A stretch of DNA of 64,000 nucleotides from CAZDVQ01 sp964508975 (GCA_964508975.1 CAZDVQ010000012.1:1-64000), one strand, 5' to 3'. Shown: positions 34,861 through 43,783, counted from the stretch's first letter. The notes: generated from the sequence alone by a model not told the origin. Made by a program: numbers and translations.

Positions 34861-35780
34861 AGGTGTGCCTCGAGGTTGGTGATACCCCAGTTATCCAACT
34901 CTTCTTGGCTCCATAAAGCCGGGTAGAAGATGCGTTTTTGGTACTTGGGGTGCATGTATTTTTGCCAATCGCTGCCACCGGTCGCTTCTGCATCGCCGAG
35001 GTACTTGCGGGCGGCGTTGAGGTGCGCCATAACCCAGCGTACGTTAACCGTATGGTCGTAATGGCGCATGGCACGGATAAGGGTCGGATCCTGCTGATCT
35101 GCCTCAGGTAATTTTTTGAACTTAGCCCAGAGGTTCGTGGTGTTGTAATCCTGCATAAAGCGGATAAACTCGTCTTTGTAACGGGCTTCAAAGTTCTGTA
35201 AAAGCTTATTCTTTTGGCCTGTTTGATAGTTTTTACCCGCTGCCTGCCAGTAGAGGTGCTCAAAAGCATGCTCGTAGGGCGTGTTGCGGTCGATGGTAAA
35301 ACGGAAACGGATATCAATGAGGTTAATCAACTCGGTAGAGGCAAACTCGATCTTGCGGTATTGTGCGCTTTGGAAACCAGAGGCCGGGGTGAGCGCGTCG
35401 CGGAACTTCATGTACTGGGCCATTTCCATGCCATCACCCATGATGGTAAAGGAATCGGAAAGCATGTCGAAATAACGGCTTACCCGGTCGAGGTGCATGG
35501 AGAATTTCTGGGTACTAATAGTCTCGGCGCTTTGTACCTGGCTGATTTCCCAGAGGATCATTTTAAACAGCAATTCGTTGATCTGGTGGTACATGATGAA
35601 CACCATCTCGTCGGGTAGTTGAGTGCGTTGAACTTGCAGGCCTAGCAGGGCATCAACCTGAATATAATCCCAATAAGTAATTGGTTTTGAATGCAATAGG
35701 CCCGATAGATACACATCTGGATCTTGACCCATGGCTTTGTATTTCTCATCGATAGCAGCGAGGAGTTGTTCTCTATTCAT
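34857..35780 (-). CDS. kynA: Tryptophan 2,3-dioxygenase
   Basis: This haem enzyme opens the indole ring of tryptophan to N-formylkynurenine, the first step of the kynurenine pathway. The 307-residue sequence shows the typical YWDYIQVDALLGLQ, EMVFIMYHQINELLFKMILWEI, and GFQSAQYRKIE stretches (the last corresponding to the SGFQSxQFR substrate loop). No other kynurenine genes are nearby. It converges on, and slightly overlaps, the methyltransferase gene. Confidence 0.93.
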   Translation of the reverse strand: MNREQLLAAIDEKYKAMGQDPDVYLSGLLHSKPITYWDYIQVDALLGLQVQRTQLPDEMVFIMYHQINELLFKMILWEISQVQSAETISTQKFSMHLDRVSRYFDMLSDSFTIMGDGMEMAQYMKFRDALTPASGFQSAQYRKIEFASTELINLIDIRFRFTIDRNTPYEHAFEHLYWQAAGKNYQTGQKNKLLQNFEARYKDEFIRFMQDYNTTNLWAKFKKLPEADQQDPTLIRAMRHYDHTVNVRWVMAHLNAARKYLGDAEATGGSDWQKYMHPKYQKRIFYPALWSQEELDNWGITNLEAHL

Positions 35781-35806
35781 GGTGTAGGGTGTTTGTAGCG
35801 TCGAAA

Positions 35807-35814
35807 CAAAAATA
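35807..35814 (-). promoter_or_regulatory. Putative -7 promoter element of the tryptophan dioxygenase gene
   Basis: On the minus strand TATTTTTG (TAnnTTTG), 27 bp upstream of the ATG. Confidence 0.4.
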
Positions 35815-36147
35815 GTGTTTTAATCAGAACTGCTAGGCTTGACCCAATAAAATATCGGCAGAAACACTAATTTAGAATGATGTTAAGCAAGGATTAGCGG
35901 TATTTAAGGGCGGTAAAATTGTCATAAATTGCGATGAATACATAACTTAAATACATTATATATTCAATAATATTTAATACGTACAAAAATAACTGTGATT
36001 GATTTATGTATTTTACCATGTCACAATATATCATTGTTTTATATTTTACTGAAACCGTAATTTAATGCCTGCATCAAGTTTATGCCATATTTTTGACGCC
36101 TCATACGAAAATCTTCATTATTATATTTCAAACTAAACCTTTTCGAC
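35815..36147. other. AT-rich divergent intergenic region
   Basis: It separates the tryptophan dioxygenase gene from the divergent protease gene and must carry the protease promoter. I see no repeat or RNA gene. Confidence 0.5.
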
Positions 36148-38115
36148 ATGCAGAAAATTTTAATGTTTATCGTGGCAGCATTGCTGTTTACAGGTTTCCA
36201 AGCGCAAGCTCAACGCAACTGTGGCGCTATGGAAGTCCTTGAACGCCAATTGCAAGAAGATCCTGACATGGCTCGCCGAATGACCGACATCGAGCGTCAC
36301 ACAGAGCAGTATGTAGCTTCGCCAAATCAAGGGGGACGAGCCGTTGTAACGATTCCTGTGGTGGTTCACGTTGTATGGCGTACCAACTTCCCAGCGGAGA
36401 ACATCAGCGACGCACAAATCAACTCTCAAATCGCCGTTTTGAATGCTGACTTCCGCAAACTAAACGCCGATGCCAGCCTTATCCCAAGTACTTTTACTGG
36501 TGTTGCCGCCGATGCTGAAGTTCAATTCTGCTTGGCTCAACGCAAGCCTGACGGTACAGCTACCAATGGTATCATGCGCTACCAAGTTAGCCGCACTACT
36601 GACTGGGGCACAAACGATGCCGTTAAAAACCCAACACAAGGCGGTGTTGCTCCTTGGAACGCTTCTAGCTACCTCAACATCTGGGTATGTTCTATCGGTG
36701 GTGGTATTTTGGGTTATGCCCAATTCCCCGGCGGTTCAGCTACAACCGATGGTGTAGTTTGCGACTACCGCTATTTTGGTACTACTGGTACAGCAACAGC
36801 ACCTTTCAACAAAGGCCGCACGGCTACACACGAGGTTGGTCACTACCTTAACCTCCGCCACATTTGGGGTGATGCTACTTGCGGTAGCGACCTCGTTGGC
36901 GATACGCCCACGCACAACACCGCTAACTATGGCTGCCCAGCTGCTGGTCACCGCTCTACCTGTACTGGCACACCTATTGAAATGACCATGAACTACATGG
37001 ACTACTCTGACGATGCTTGTATGTACATGTTCTCTGCTGGCCAGAAAACCCGTATGCAAGCCCTTTTCGCAGCAGGCGGTTCTCGCTACGGTTTAACTAC
37101 TTCGCTTGGTTGTACCCCGCCAACCACGGGTGGCACTTGTGGCACACCTAGCGGTTTGGCTTCGTCAAACGTGGCTACTACTACTGCTACTGTTAGCTGG
37201 GCGGCTGTTTCAGGCGCTACATCGTACAACCTTCAATACAAAACAGCTGCTGCAACTACCTGGACTACCTCCAGCGTTACCGGCACATCGGCTAACTTTA
37301 CTGGCTTGGTAGCATCTACTACTTATAACTTCCAAGTTCAAGCCGTTTGCTCTGGCACCGCTGGTAGCTATTCTAGCGTTGCTAACTTTACAACTACCGC
37401 AGGCACTACTACTTGTGCTAGCGTGAGCGCATACGAAACCAACGAAACCCGTACAACGGCTAAAACGATTACCGTTAATACCAACGCTACGGCTGCCATA
37501 GGTACTAGCACCGACCAAGACTGGTATAAGTTCTCGGTAACGTCTAGCCAACGCAACTTCAAGGTTGACTTGACGAACTTACCAGCCGATTACGACTTGA
37601 AAGTATACAACAGTGCAGGCACACTGCTCTTTACCTCTCAGAACACCGGTACTACCGCCGAGATGATCAAGTACAATAGTGCTCCTACAGGAACATACTA
37701 TGTACATGTGTACGGCTACGGCGGTGCTTTCTCAACCAGTTCTTGCTACACCCTACGTGTAACCCGTTCTTCAACGGCTTTGCGCGAAGCTGGCAATGAC
37801 GGCATTACCGTTGACGAAGGCGAGGAAAGCAACGATTTCGTTGACTTCATCGAGTTCTCGGCACTTGGCTTCGAGATGTTCCCGAACCCTAGCAATGGCA
37901 TCACCACTTTGAAATTTGACGTGGAAGAAGCCGCTAGCTTGAATATCCGCGTAAGCGACTTAACTGGCCGCGAGATTTACTTCCTCAACACCGTGGTTGA
38001 TGGCAGTAAACCAAGCGTTGAGCTCAACTTGTTCGATGTAACACCTGGTGTTTACTTCGTGCGTGTTGACAACGGCAGCGAGGTCAGCGTTCAAAAACTG
38101 ATGATTACCGAATAG
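36148..38115 (+). CDS. Secreted M43-family metalloprotease with FN3, PPC and T9SS sorting domains
   Basis: A 655-residue secreted zinc protease (cytophagalysin/ulilysin type). It has a signal peptide (about 1-21), catalytic domain with H228-EVGHYLNLR-H238 and Met-turn near MNYMDY (281-286), a fibronectin type III domain (about 331-416), a bacterial pre-peptidase C-terminal domain (about 423-540, SVSAYETNETRTTAKTI... DWYKF), and a C-terminal T9SS type A sorting domain (about 575-655, FEMFPNPSNGITTLKF ... GVYFVRV ... VQKLMI). It should be exported by the type IX system and attached to or released from the cell surface. Confidence 0.93.
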   Translation: MQKILMFIVAALLFTGFQAQAQRNCGAMEVLERQLQEDPDMARRMTDIERHTEQYVASPNQGGRAVVTIPVVVHVVWRTNFPAENISDAQINSQIAVLNADFRKLNADASLIPSTFTGVAADAEVQFCLAQRKPDGTATNGIMRYQVSRTTDWGTNDAVKNPTQGGVAPWNASSYLNIWVCSIGGGILGYAQFPGGSATTDGVVCDYRYFGTTGTATAPFNKGRTATHEVGHYLNLRHIWGDATCGSDLVGDTPTHNTANYGCPAAGHRSTCTGTPIEMTMNYMDYSDDACMYMFSAGQKTRMQALFAAGGSRYGLTTSLGCTPPTTGGTCGTPSGLASSNVATTTATVSWAAVSGATSYNLQYKTAAATTWTTSSVTGTSANFTGLVASTTYNFQVQAVCSGTAGSYSSVANFTTTAGTTTCASVSAYETNETRTTAKTITVNTNATAAIGTSTDQDWYKFSVTSSQRNFKVDLTNLPADYDLKVYNSAGTLLFTSQNTGTTAEMIKYNSAPTGTYYVHVYGYGGAFSTSSCYTLRVTRSSTALREAGNDGITVDEGEESNDFVDFIEFSALGFEMFPNPSNGITTLKFDVEEAASLNIRVSDLTGREIYFLNTVVDGSKPSVELNLFDVTPGVYFVRVDNGSEVSVQKLMITE

Positions 38116-38130
38116 GTAAGCGCCCATAGA

Positions 38131-38166
38131 AAAAGCCCTCTAGTCGATTGATTAGGGGGCTTTTTT
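38131..38166 (+). terminator. Terminator of the M43 protease gene
   Basis: AAAAGCCC / GGGCTTTT stem with extra CTA/TAG pairing, followed by TTTT, 15 bp after the stop. Confidence 0.8.
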
Positions 38167-38290
38167 ATTGGGGCACCTGCCCTCGCGTACCGCTCGGGCA
38201 CCAGGCTGTGCGCGGCTGCGCGAGCTTGTCCCTTGCGCTACGCGCTGCGGGAGCGCCTTCGGCGCCCGCTACCATCCTTGGTGCGGGAGG
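38167..38290 (-). repeat. GC-rich hairpin island 9 (divergent)
   Basis: Starts TTGGGGCACCTGCCCTCGCG; includes AGGCTGTGCGCGGCT, GGGCGCC-GAA-GGCGC (minus strand) and CGCTACCATCCTTGGTGC. The last two modules recur in island 14. Confidence 0.7.
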
Positions 38291-38300
38291 CTGGGGTTTT

Positions 38301-38460
38301 GAGTATGTTTGGATTTTGGGTTTCGAGGGAAAAACTAGCTATTTTTTGATGAGATTGCTTAAAAAAATGGGCGCATAGTGGGGCTATGTAACTATTTTTT
38401 AATGCAAAAATCATCGGGAAAGAGCTGTTTTTCGCCGGAGGCTGAAGTCCAAACATACTC
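38301..38460. mobile_element. MITE-like element with inverted GAGTATGTTTGGA ends
   Basis: The left end reads GAGTATGTTTGGATTTTGGG and the right end is its diverged inverted copy, TCCAAACATACTC. The arms are similar over about 35 bp and the interior contains a CATAG-TGGGG-CTATG hairpin. No gene. The right end touches the TAA stop of the esterase lipoprotein gene. A third, solo copy of the end is at 52258-52297. Confidence 0.5.
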
Positions 38461-39354
38461 TTAATCTACATGTGCTCGGAAAAACGCCACGAGTTTGGTC
38501 ACTACATCGTTCGACTGGTTGGTGTCAAACCCGTGAAATGCAATGTACTCGTGATATTCATTCGGTACAGCTAGGCTGTTTAGCTTGGCCCGCATCCACT
38601 GGCTTTGGTACACCGGCACGATAGGGTCAAGATTACCGTGGAAGGCAATCATAGGCTGGCTGCTGGCATTTACCTGCCAGTATGGACTCACATTGGAGTA
38701 AGCCGTGCTATCCCAAGGCTGGCCCACATACTCGGTCAAAATATCGCCCACGTTGGCACCTAGCCATATGTTGTTGGTGTTGTACCACTGCCAATCCCGG
38801 ATCAAGCTCGGGCCGAATATATTGCCCACGCAGTTGATGTTGTTGTAGTCATTATAGGCGTAAGCGTAAATCATGGCCAACTGCCCGCCCGCACTAGCAC
38901 CCATGATCGCCATGTTTTCGGAAACCTGGTATGCTTGACGTTTAGCCAATACATCCCCAATCACGGCGCTGATGTCTTCCATCATCTCCTCGTGATGGAT
39001 ACCATCGGTATTGCTGGCCAAGCGGTAGTTCATGTTGACAATAGCAGCCGCGGGCCACTTGCTCTGGATGAGTTGAACGTATTGGTTAAAATCTTCCTTT
39101 TGGCCCGCTTTCCAAGCGCCGCCATGAATCATCAACACGATGGGCGTGCTGGTATCTCGGCCAGCGGGCAAATAAATATCGTAGCGGTGCCTGGCATGGG
39201 TACCATAGCTGACATCCAGCATGCTGGTATCGCTGAGATTGCTGTTGGGGCCTGGATCTATTGGCCCAACGGGCTCGGTACAAGCCGCGAAAAACAGCAA
39301 CATACTGCACAGCGTTAGCGCTGCCATATAGCCTTTCATTTGTTTTAAATACAT
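38461..39354 (-). CDS. Alpha/beta-hydrolase lipoprotein (BD-FAE/lipase-like)
   Basis: A 297-residue esterase. The N-terminus carries a signal peptide and lipobox (LLFFAACTE), predicting a lipid-anchored periplasmic or surface enzyme. The oxyanion loop is MIHGGAWK, the nucleophile is the Ser in MGASAGG, the acid is likely D in AFHGNLDPIVP, and the His is in AFHGFDTNQ. The fold and HGGAW motif resemble carboxylesterase and feruloyl esterase families. The TAA stop is immediately followed by the end of a MITE-like inverted repeat. Confidence 0.8.
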   Translation of the reverse strand: MYLKQMKGYMAALTLCSMLLFFAACTEPVGPIDPGPNSNLSDTSMLDVSYGTHARHRYDIYLPAGRDTSTPIVLMIHGGAWKAGQKEDFNQYVQLIQSKWPAAAIVNMNYRLASNTDGIHHEEMMEDISAVIGDVLAKRQAYQVSENMAIMGASAGGQLAMIYAYAYNDYNNINCVGNIFGPSLIRDWQWYNTNNIWLGANVGDILTEYVGQPWDSTAYSNVSPYWQVNASSQPMIAFHGNLDPIVPVYQSQWMRAKLNSLAVPNEYHEYIAFHGFDTNQSNDVVTKLVAFFRAHVD

Positions 39355-39414
39355 TCGTTTATAAGGTTGGTGTAACCCTTAAACGAAAAATACATGCCAA
39401 AAGGTTTGTGGGGG

Positions 39415-39521
39415 GGCGTCGCGCCAGCGATGTGGAGCGGTGGCGCAACGCGCCAGACCCGCAGGGGCCGAGCGACAGCGAGCCGCGTAACGTAGCGACG
39501 GCGAAGCCGGGGCGCCCAAAA
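39415..39521 (+). repeat. GC-rich hairpin island 10 (core type B)
   Basis: Left end AGCGATGTGGAGCGGTGG, GGCGC-AAC-GCGCC, CCC-GCA-GGG, core GGGCCGAGCGACAGCGAGCC, GCGTAACGTAGCGAC, GGC-GAA-GCC and right end GCGCCCAAAAA. Confidence 0.82.
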
Positions 39522-39564
39522 AGCATAAAAGACAATGGAATAAATGACAATTCCGTAATACAAA

Positions 39565-39597
39565 AAAAGCCGCCCCTGCTAGGCAAGGGCGGCTTTT
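39565..39597 (-). terminator. Terminator of the S8 peptidase gene
   Basis: AAAAGCCGCCC / GGGCGGCTTTT, 11-bp stem, then T-rich on the minus strand, 20 bp after the stop. Confidence 0.85.
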
Positions 39598-39615
39598 GAG
39601 GCAGGTTTTAACCTA

Positions 39616-41211
39616 CTATTTTTTGTAACGTTGCTCCGCCAATTTCAAGGCTTCAACAGCGTTAACCATAGCACCTGAAACAGACAAAGTTGAGAAATTT
39701 ACCATCTCGTCTTCTGTACCTGGCTTAATCACTTCCTCGTTGTTGCGGATAGCAGAGGTCATGATGATATCTTTAATTTGAACCGCGGTGAAGTCTGGGT
39801 AGTAAGACCATACCAAAGCAGCCAAACCAGCTACTACTGGAGCAGCCATTGAAGTACCGCTAGCGTTGTCGTAAACACTACCTGGGATAGTAGAATAGAT
39901 ATCTACACCTGGAGCGAACACGTCAACATCTTTTTGGCCGAAGTTGGTGAACTCAGCGCAGATAGCCTCGCCACCTTCCCAGTTAGCAGCACCAACGGTC
40001 AACACGTTTTTAACGCGTTTTTTGCCTTTAGTAGCGCCAAGGTATGGGGTTGGGAACACGTCAGTCACGTCAACATCGTACGAGTCGTTACCAGCGGCGT
40101 GTACCAACAAAACACCTTTTTTCTCGGCGTATTTGAAAGCAGCATCAACAGCAGGTTTGTTGAACGCGTAGTTTTTACCAAAGCTCATGTTGATAACTTT
40201 AGCACCGTTGTCAACTGCGTAACGGATAGCGTTAGCCACGTCTTTATCGCGTTCGTCGCCATCAGGCACACAACGTACAGACATGATGCGTACGGCATTA
40301 GAAACACCGTTCATACCAACACCGTTGTTGCGTGCAGCACCGATGATACCAGCCACGTGCGTACCGTGGAAAGCGTCAGGGCCTTGAACATCGTTGTTAC
40401 CATAATTGCGTTGCGCCACGTTCAAGTAGTCGTCACCAACAACACCACGTGGGTTGAAGTCGGGGTTGTAGTGGTACTGCACTTGGTTGTTCAAGTACTC
40501 GAGGTATTTCTCGAGGCGCTCGCGGAAGTCGGTATCTTTACCACCTTCTTGAACGAAGTTTTTCAAAACACCAACAGCTTCTTTTTGCTCGTCGTTCTTT
40601 GGTTCGAAAGCGGCCAAGGTTTCAAAAGTCACTTCAGATTTACCAGTTGCTTGACGGATCAAATCAGAAGCAGCCGTGAATTTTTGCTGTAAGCCGGTAA
40701 TGTTCGCAATGTTGGCTTTAGACTCTTTCTGTTGTTTTTCAACTTTTTTCTTGATGCCTTCCCAGCGTTCGAACTCGGCTTTTTCTTTTTTAGAAACGTC
40801 CTCGGCTTTTTTGTCGCCGAATTTAGCTTTGTACATCACGTACAAGCGGGTAACTTCCAATTGGTCTTGGTGCACGTTTTTGCCACCAGCACCACCGATA
40901 AAGTTCCAGCCGTGAATATCGTCTACGTAACCGTTTTTGTCGTTGTCGATGCCGTCACCAGCAATTTCGTCTTCGTTTACCCACATCACAGATTTCAAAT
41001 CTTCGTGTTCTGGGTCTACACCTGAGTCGAGTACCGCAACGATAATCGTTTTAGGTGCACGGTTTTTCAATAACTCGTTATAAGCTTTCTCTGTGCTGAT
41101 ACCTGGTACATTGTCCGTTTTAGGGTCAAGGTTGAACCAGTTCTCTGGTTGGGCATAGGCCGATTGCGCAAGCGCAATACTAGCAGCCGCAATAGCTAAG
41201 CGTAATTTCAT
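39616..41211 (-). CDS. Exported S8-family subtilisin-like serine protease
   Basis: A 531-residue secreted protease with a signal peptide (about 1-20). The catalytic triad is D62 (VAVLDSGVD), H282 (HGTHVAGIIGA) and S454 (SGTSMAAPVVAG). A helical, Lys/Glu-rich insert of roughly 150 residues (about 120-270) separates Asp and His, far more than in ordinary subtilisins. No T9SS sorting domain is seen at the C-terminus, so it probably stays in the periplasm or uses another route. A -7 promoter motif lies about 55 bp upstream and a clean terminator follows. Confidence 0.93.
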   Translation of the reverse strand: MKLRLAIAAASIALAQSAYAQPENWFNLDPKTDNVPGISTEKAYNELLKNRAPKTIIVAVLDSGVDPEHEDLKSVMWVNEDEIAGDGIDNDKNGYVDDIHGWNFIGGAGGKNVHQDQLEVTRLYVMYKAKFGDKKAEDVSKKEKAEFERWEGIKKKVEKQQKESKANIANITGLQQKFTAASDLIRQATGKSEVTFETLAAFEPKNDEQKEAVGVLKNFVQEGGKDTDFRERLEKYLEYLNNQVQYHYNPDFNPRGVVGDDYLNVAQRNYGNNDVQGPDAFHGTHVAGIIGAARNNGVGMNGVSNAVRIMSVRCVPDGDERDKDVANAIRYAVDNGAKVINMSFGKNYAFNKPAVDAAFKYAEKKGVLLVHAAGNDSYDVDVTDVFPTPYLGATKGKKRVKNVLTVGAANWEGGEAICAEFTNFGQKDVDVFAPGVDIYSTIPGSVYDNASGTSMAAPVVAGLAALVWSYYPDFTAVQIKDIIMTSAIRNNEEVIKPGTEDEMVNFSTLSVSGAMVNAVEALKLAEQRYKK

Positions 41212-41265
41212 GTTTAAATAGTACTTGTTAGGAAAATTATTACTCGTAATAGTTGGTTAGACTTG

Positions 41266-41273
41266 CAAAGATA
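41266..41273 (-). promoter_or_regulatory. Putative -7 element of the S8 peptidase gene
   Basis: On the minus strand TATCTTTG followed by C, matching TAnnTTTG, 55 bp upstream of the ATG. Confidence 0.5.
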
Positions 41274-41343
41274 AGGCTTTAGCCCGAAGGATAAGCGTTT
41301 AACGTTCAATTTTCATTCATCGTTCACAAAACTATAGCTTTCT

Positions 41344-41351
41344 TACCTTTG
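41344..41351 (+). promoter_or_regulatory. Putative -7 element of the NadR-like gene
   Basis: TACCTTTG, matching TAnnTTTG, 45 bp upstream of the ATG. It is divergent to the element at 41266. Confidence 0.5.
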
Positions 41352-41396
41352 CGAACAGATAATTAGATGTATGCATAGTTTTATCAGATAAACGAC

Positions 41397-41948
41397 ATGA
41401 AATCAAAGCAAATCAGGATAGCCATCACCGGACCGGAATCAAGCGGGAAGAGCAGCTTGGCCGAAGCCTTGGGCCAGCTTTTCAACTGCCCCGTGGTGCC
41501 AGAATACGCCCGCGGTTTCCTGGAAGCCAGCCAAGGCCATTATAGTTTTGAAGATATTGACCATATGCTCTGCGGTCAACTCGAGCAGGAAGACATGCTA
41601 GCCAGCAACACGCCCTTGCTCATTTGTGATACCGACGCATTGGTTTGCCATATCTGGCAGGCCTTCAAATACGGCAAAGTGTCGGATTACACCACCCGTA
41701 TGTTCGAGCAGCGCCATTACGATTTGTTCGTGCTTTGTAATATTGATGTGGCTTGGGAAAGCGATCCCTTACGCGAAAACCCCGACCCGCTTGATCGTTT
41801 GCAACTATTCCAGTTATACCAATCGGCTTTAGCAAATCAGCATAAAAATTACGTGGTGGCCCGTGGCGATTTAAGCCAGCGTATCGAGCAGCTTAGTCCT
41901 TTGATTCTTCAGCTGATGGATGGCCTTCTACCAAAATCCAACGGGTAA
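41397..41948 (+). CDS. NadR/Ttd14-like AAA ATPase (possible nicotinamide riboside kinase)
   Basis: A 183-residue P-loop protein with Walker A ITGPESSGKSSLAEALG (G12-S19) and the following VVPEYARGFLE that is characteristic of the kinase domain of NadR. LLICDTDALVCHIW fits the Walker B region. It lacks the NadR nucleotidyltransferase and HTH parts, like stand-alone Bacteroidota homologues. A role in NAD salvage (phosphorylation of nicotinamide riboside) is inferred. The last 56 bp overlap the convergent hydrolase gene. Confidence 0.75.
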   Translation: MKSKQIRIAITGPESSGKSSLAEALGQLFNCPVVPEYARGFLEASQGHYSFEDIDHMLCGQLEQEDMLASNTPLLICDTDALVCHIWQAFKYGKVSDYTTRMFEQRHYDLFVLCNIDVAWESDPLRENPDPLDRLQLFQLYQSALANQHKNYVVARGDLSQRIEQLSPLILQLMDGLLPKSNG

Positions 41949-43284
41949 TGATATCAAGGGCCTCAGGGCTGAAGGTTTCGTCGAGTTGGGCATATTCGCT
42001 TACTTTACACGACGTACAGTGCTGGAACAAATGGTTCAAACCGTCAAGCTCCATGATGGAATAATGCTTGTTACCGCCACGGGCAAGCGCAAAAGCAATC
42101 CCCCGGAGGTTTTGGTCGGCATCAACTTGTACATCTTTGCTGCCGTTGAGGGCCAACACGGGGCATTTTACAGCACGCCAAACTTTAGCCACTTCGAGCC
42201 TGGCAAAATATACCGCCCAAGGCGACAAGTAAAACCCAATTTTACCCATCGCAGTTTTGGAGTCGCCCGTTTGGGGATGCATCAAAATATCGCGTACTTT
42301 TTGGCTAAGCTCCTTGGGGTCTGGGGTGGAGCGAATGGCTTTGGCCACGTCCAGGGTCATGGTGGTTTCTTTCTGGATGGTGGCTTCATCAGTACCGTTT
42401 TGGGCAAAAACCTCCGCTTGCTGTTTAGCCAGCAGGTCAAAAAAATCGACACCTGGGCCGGCCAGCGATATCACAAAACCTACACTTTCCTCTTGTTGGG
42501 CAGCCAGCGCAGCCAAGATTCCGCCTTCACTATGGCCCATAAAGCCCAGCCTAACGGAGTCGATGGCGGGGTTTTGTTTCAGCCATTCAAAGGCAGCCAG
42601 TCCATCTTGCGCAAAATCAAGGCTAGTGGCGTTTTTAAAATCGCCCGTTGATAGGCCCGTGCCCCGGTCGTCATAGCGCAACACGGCGATACCGTTCCGA
42701 CTCAGGTGATCCGCTAAAACCCAGAAAGGCTTGTGCCCGAACAGGGTTTCATCGCGGTCGGAAGGGCCACTGCCCGACAAGAGAATGACCGCTGGGAATG
42801 GGCCTTCGCCTTGTGGCAAGGTCAGGGTGGCCGATAGGGTTACGCCCTCTGCAGCACCGGGCAGTTCAAACGAGTCGATAGTATATGGGAAAGGCGCCTT
42901 GGGCATTTGTGGGCGCGTAAATTCAAAGGCGGCGGCAGCCGATCGGAAAGTCATGAGCGTGCTATCCTTTTGTTGAATCCAATGGCCTGTAAAACTGGTT
43001 TCGGAATCAAAAGCGCCAGCAAACTGCAACGACATTAACACATTGGCAAATTTCACGGTTTCGCGGCTAAACGTAACGCGGCTCAGGTTAAAGGACTGTT
43101 CGGCTTGCCAAGGGCTTTTAAAGCTAGCTTTCCAGCTGCTATCGGCTTGTTGGGTGAATTTCAGCTCTACCAGCAGCGAGTCGGGCCCGGTGGGTAAATA
43201 GCCTCTAAAATAACGGGTTGTATCTTGCGCGAGGGCCTGTAAAGACAAGGCCAGCAGCCCTATGAGTATATAGGTAGATTTCAT
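41893..43284 (-). CDS. Exported alpha/beta hydrolase (S33-like)
   Basis: A 463-residue exported hydrolase. I chose ATG 43282-43284 (MKSTYILIGLLALSLQALAQ, a signal peptide). An N-terminal beta-rich domain (about 20-140) precedes the alpha/beta-hydrolase domain: ILLSGSGPSDRDE (oxyanion region), AVLRYDDRGTG, nucleophile in LGFMGHSEGG, acid near LNGSKDVQVDADQN and His in MELDGLNHLFQ. Similar proteins are annotated as serine aminopeptidase S33 or dienelactone-hydrolase-like; the substrate is unknown. It overlaps the NadR-like gene tail to tail by 56 bp. Confidence 0.85.
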   Translation of the reverse strand: MKSTYILIGLLALSLQALAQDTTRYFRGYLPTGPDSLLVELKFTQQADSSWKASFKSPWQAEQSFNLSRVTFSRETVKFANVLMSLQFAGAFDSETSFTGHWIQQKDSTLMTFRSAAAAFEFTRPQMPKAPFPYTIDSFELPGAAEGVTLSATLTLPQGEGPFPAVILLSGSGPSDRDETLFGHKPFWVLADHLSRNGIAVLRYDDRGTGLSTGDFKNATSLDFAQDGLAAFEWLKQNPAIDSVRLGFMGHSEGGILAALAAQQEESVGFVISLAGPGVDFFDLLAKQQAEVFAQNGTDEATIQKETTMTLDVAKAIRSTPDPKELSQKVRDILMHPQTGDSKTAMGKIGFYLSPWAVYFARLEVAKVWRAVKCPVLALNGSKDVQVDADQNLRGIAFALARGGNKHYSIMELDGLNHLFQHCTSCKVSEYAQLDETFSPEALDIITRWILVEGHPSAEESKD

Positions 43285-43361
43285 ATTGGAGGTTCGTTTT
43301 GCAAGCGCAAAATACATGTTTTATTTTGATTATTTGCCTACTGGTCGGCATATCCTCAATG

Positions 43362-43412
43362 TATCATTTGTTCTTTTATCATTTTATCATTTGCTCATTT
43401 TATCATTTGTTC
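43362..43412. repeat. Short-period tandem array next to island 11 (about 8 bp)
   Basis: TATCATTT, TATCATTT, GCTCATTT, TATCATTT and GTTCTTTT-like units of about 8 bp. It touches the start of island 11. Confidence 0.6.
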
Positions 43413-43558
43413 TTTTTTGGGGCCTTCGGCGCGTTGCGCCGCCGCTACGTTGCGCGGCTCGCTGACGCTCGGCCCCTTGCGGGTCTGGCGGTTCGCGCAG
43501 TCGCTTCGCTCCTTTGCGGAGCACTTCGTGCAACGCGCCACCGCTCCACATCGCTAGG
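43413..43558 (-). repeat. GC-rich hairpin island 11 (core type B) with an inserted module
   Basis: On the minus strand: left end CTAGCGATGTGGAGCGGTGG, the module CACGAAGTGCTCCGCAAAGG with GCGAAGCGACTGCGC, core GGGGCCGAGCGTCAGCGAG, CGCGCAACGTAGCGGC, GGCGC-AAC-GCGCC, GCGCC-GAA-GGC and right end CCCCAAAAAA. Confidence 0.8.
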
Positions 43559-43587
43559 CCGAGTAGTGTTCTGGTGTGCCCAACCTA

Positions 43588-43612
43588 GGGCGACCACAAG
43601 GGTCGCCCCTAC
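43588..43612. repeat. REP-type hairpin
   Basis: GGGCGACC / GGTCGCCC arms with an ACAAG loop followed by CTAC. It belongs to the GTAGGGGCG-type hairpins, like 16998-17024. Confidence 0.6.
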
Positions 43613-43737
43613 ATGCCCTAAATTGTAGCACGCAGATAACGCAGATGCAAACAACGCCGATTAATACGGATTTTTAAAATCAGCGATTGAAAATTTGAAT
43701 TGCTTTAATGTATCCGCTAACAAACAGAAATTATTTA

Positions 43738-43745
43738 TACCTTTG
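43738..43745 (+). promoter_or_regulatory. Putative -7 promoter element
   Basis: TACCTTTG, matching TAnnTTTG, 38 bp upstream of the ATG at 43784. Confidence 0.45.
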
Positions 43746-43783
43746 TTTTAATCCAACCCCTTGAACACATCATAAGTTTACCC

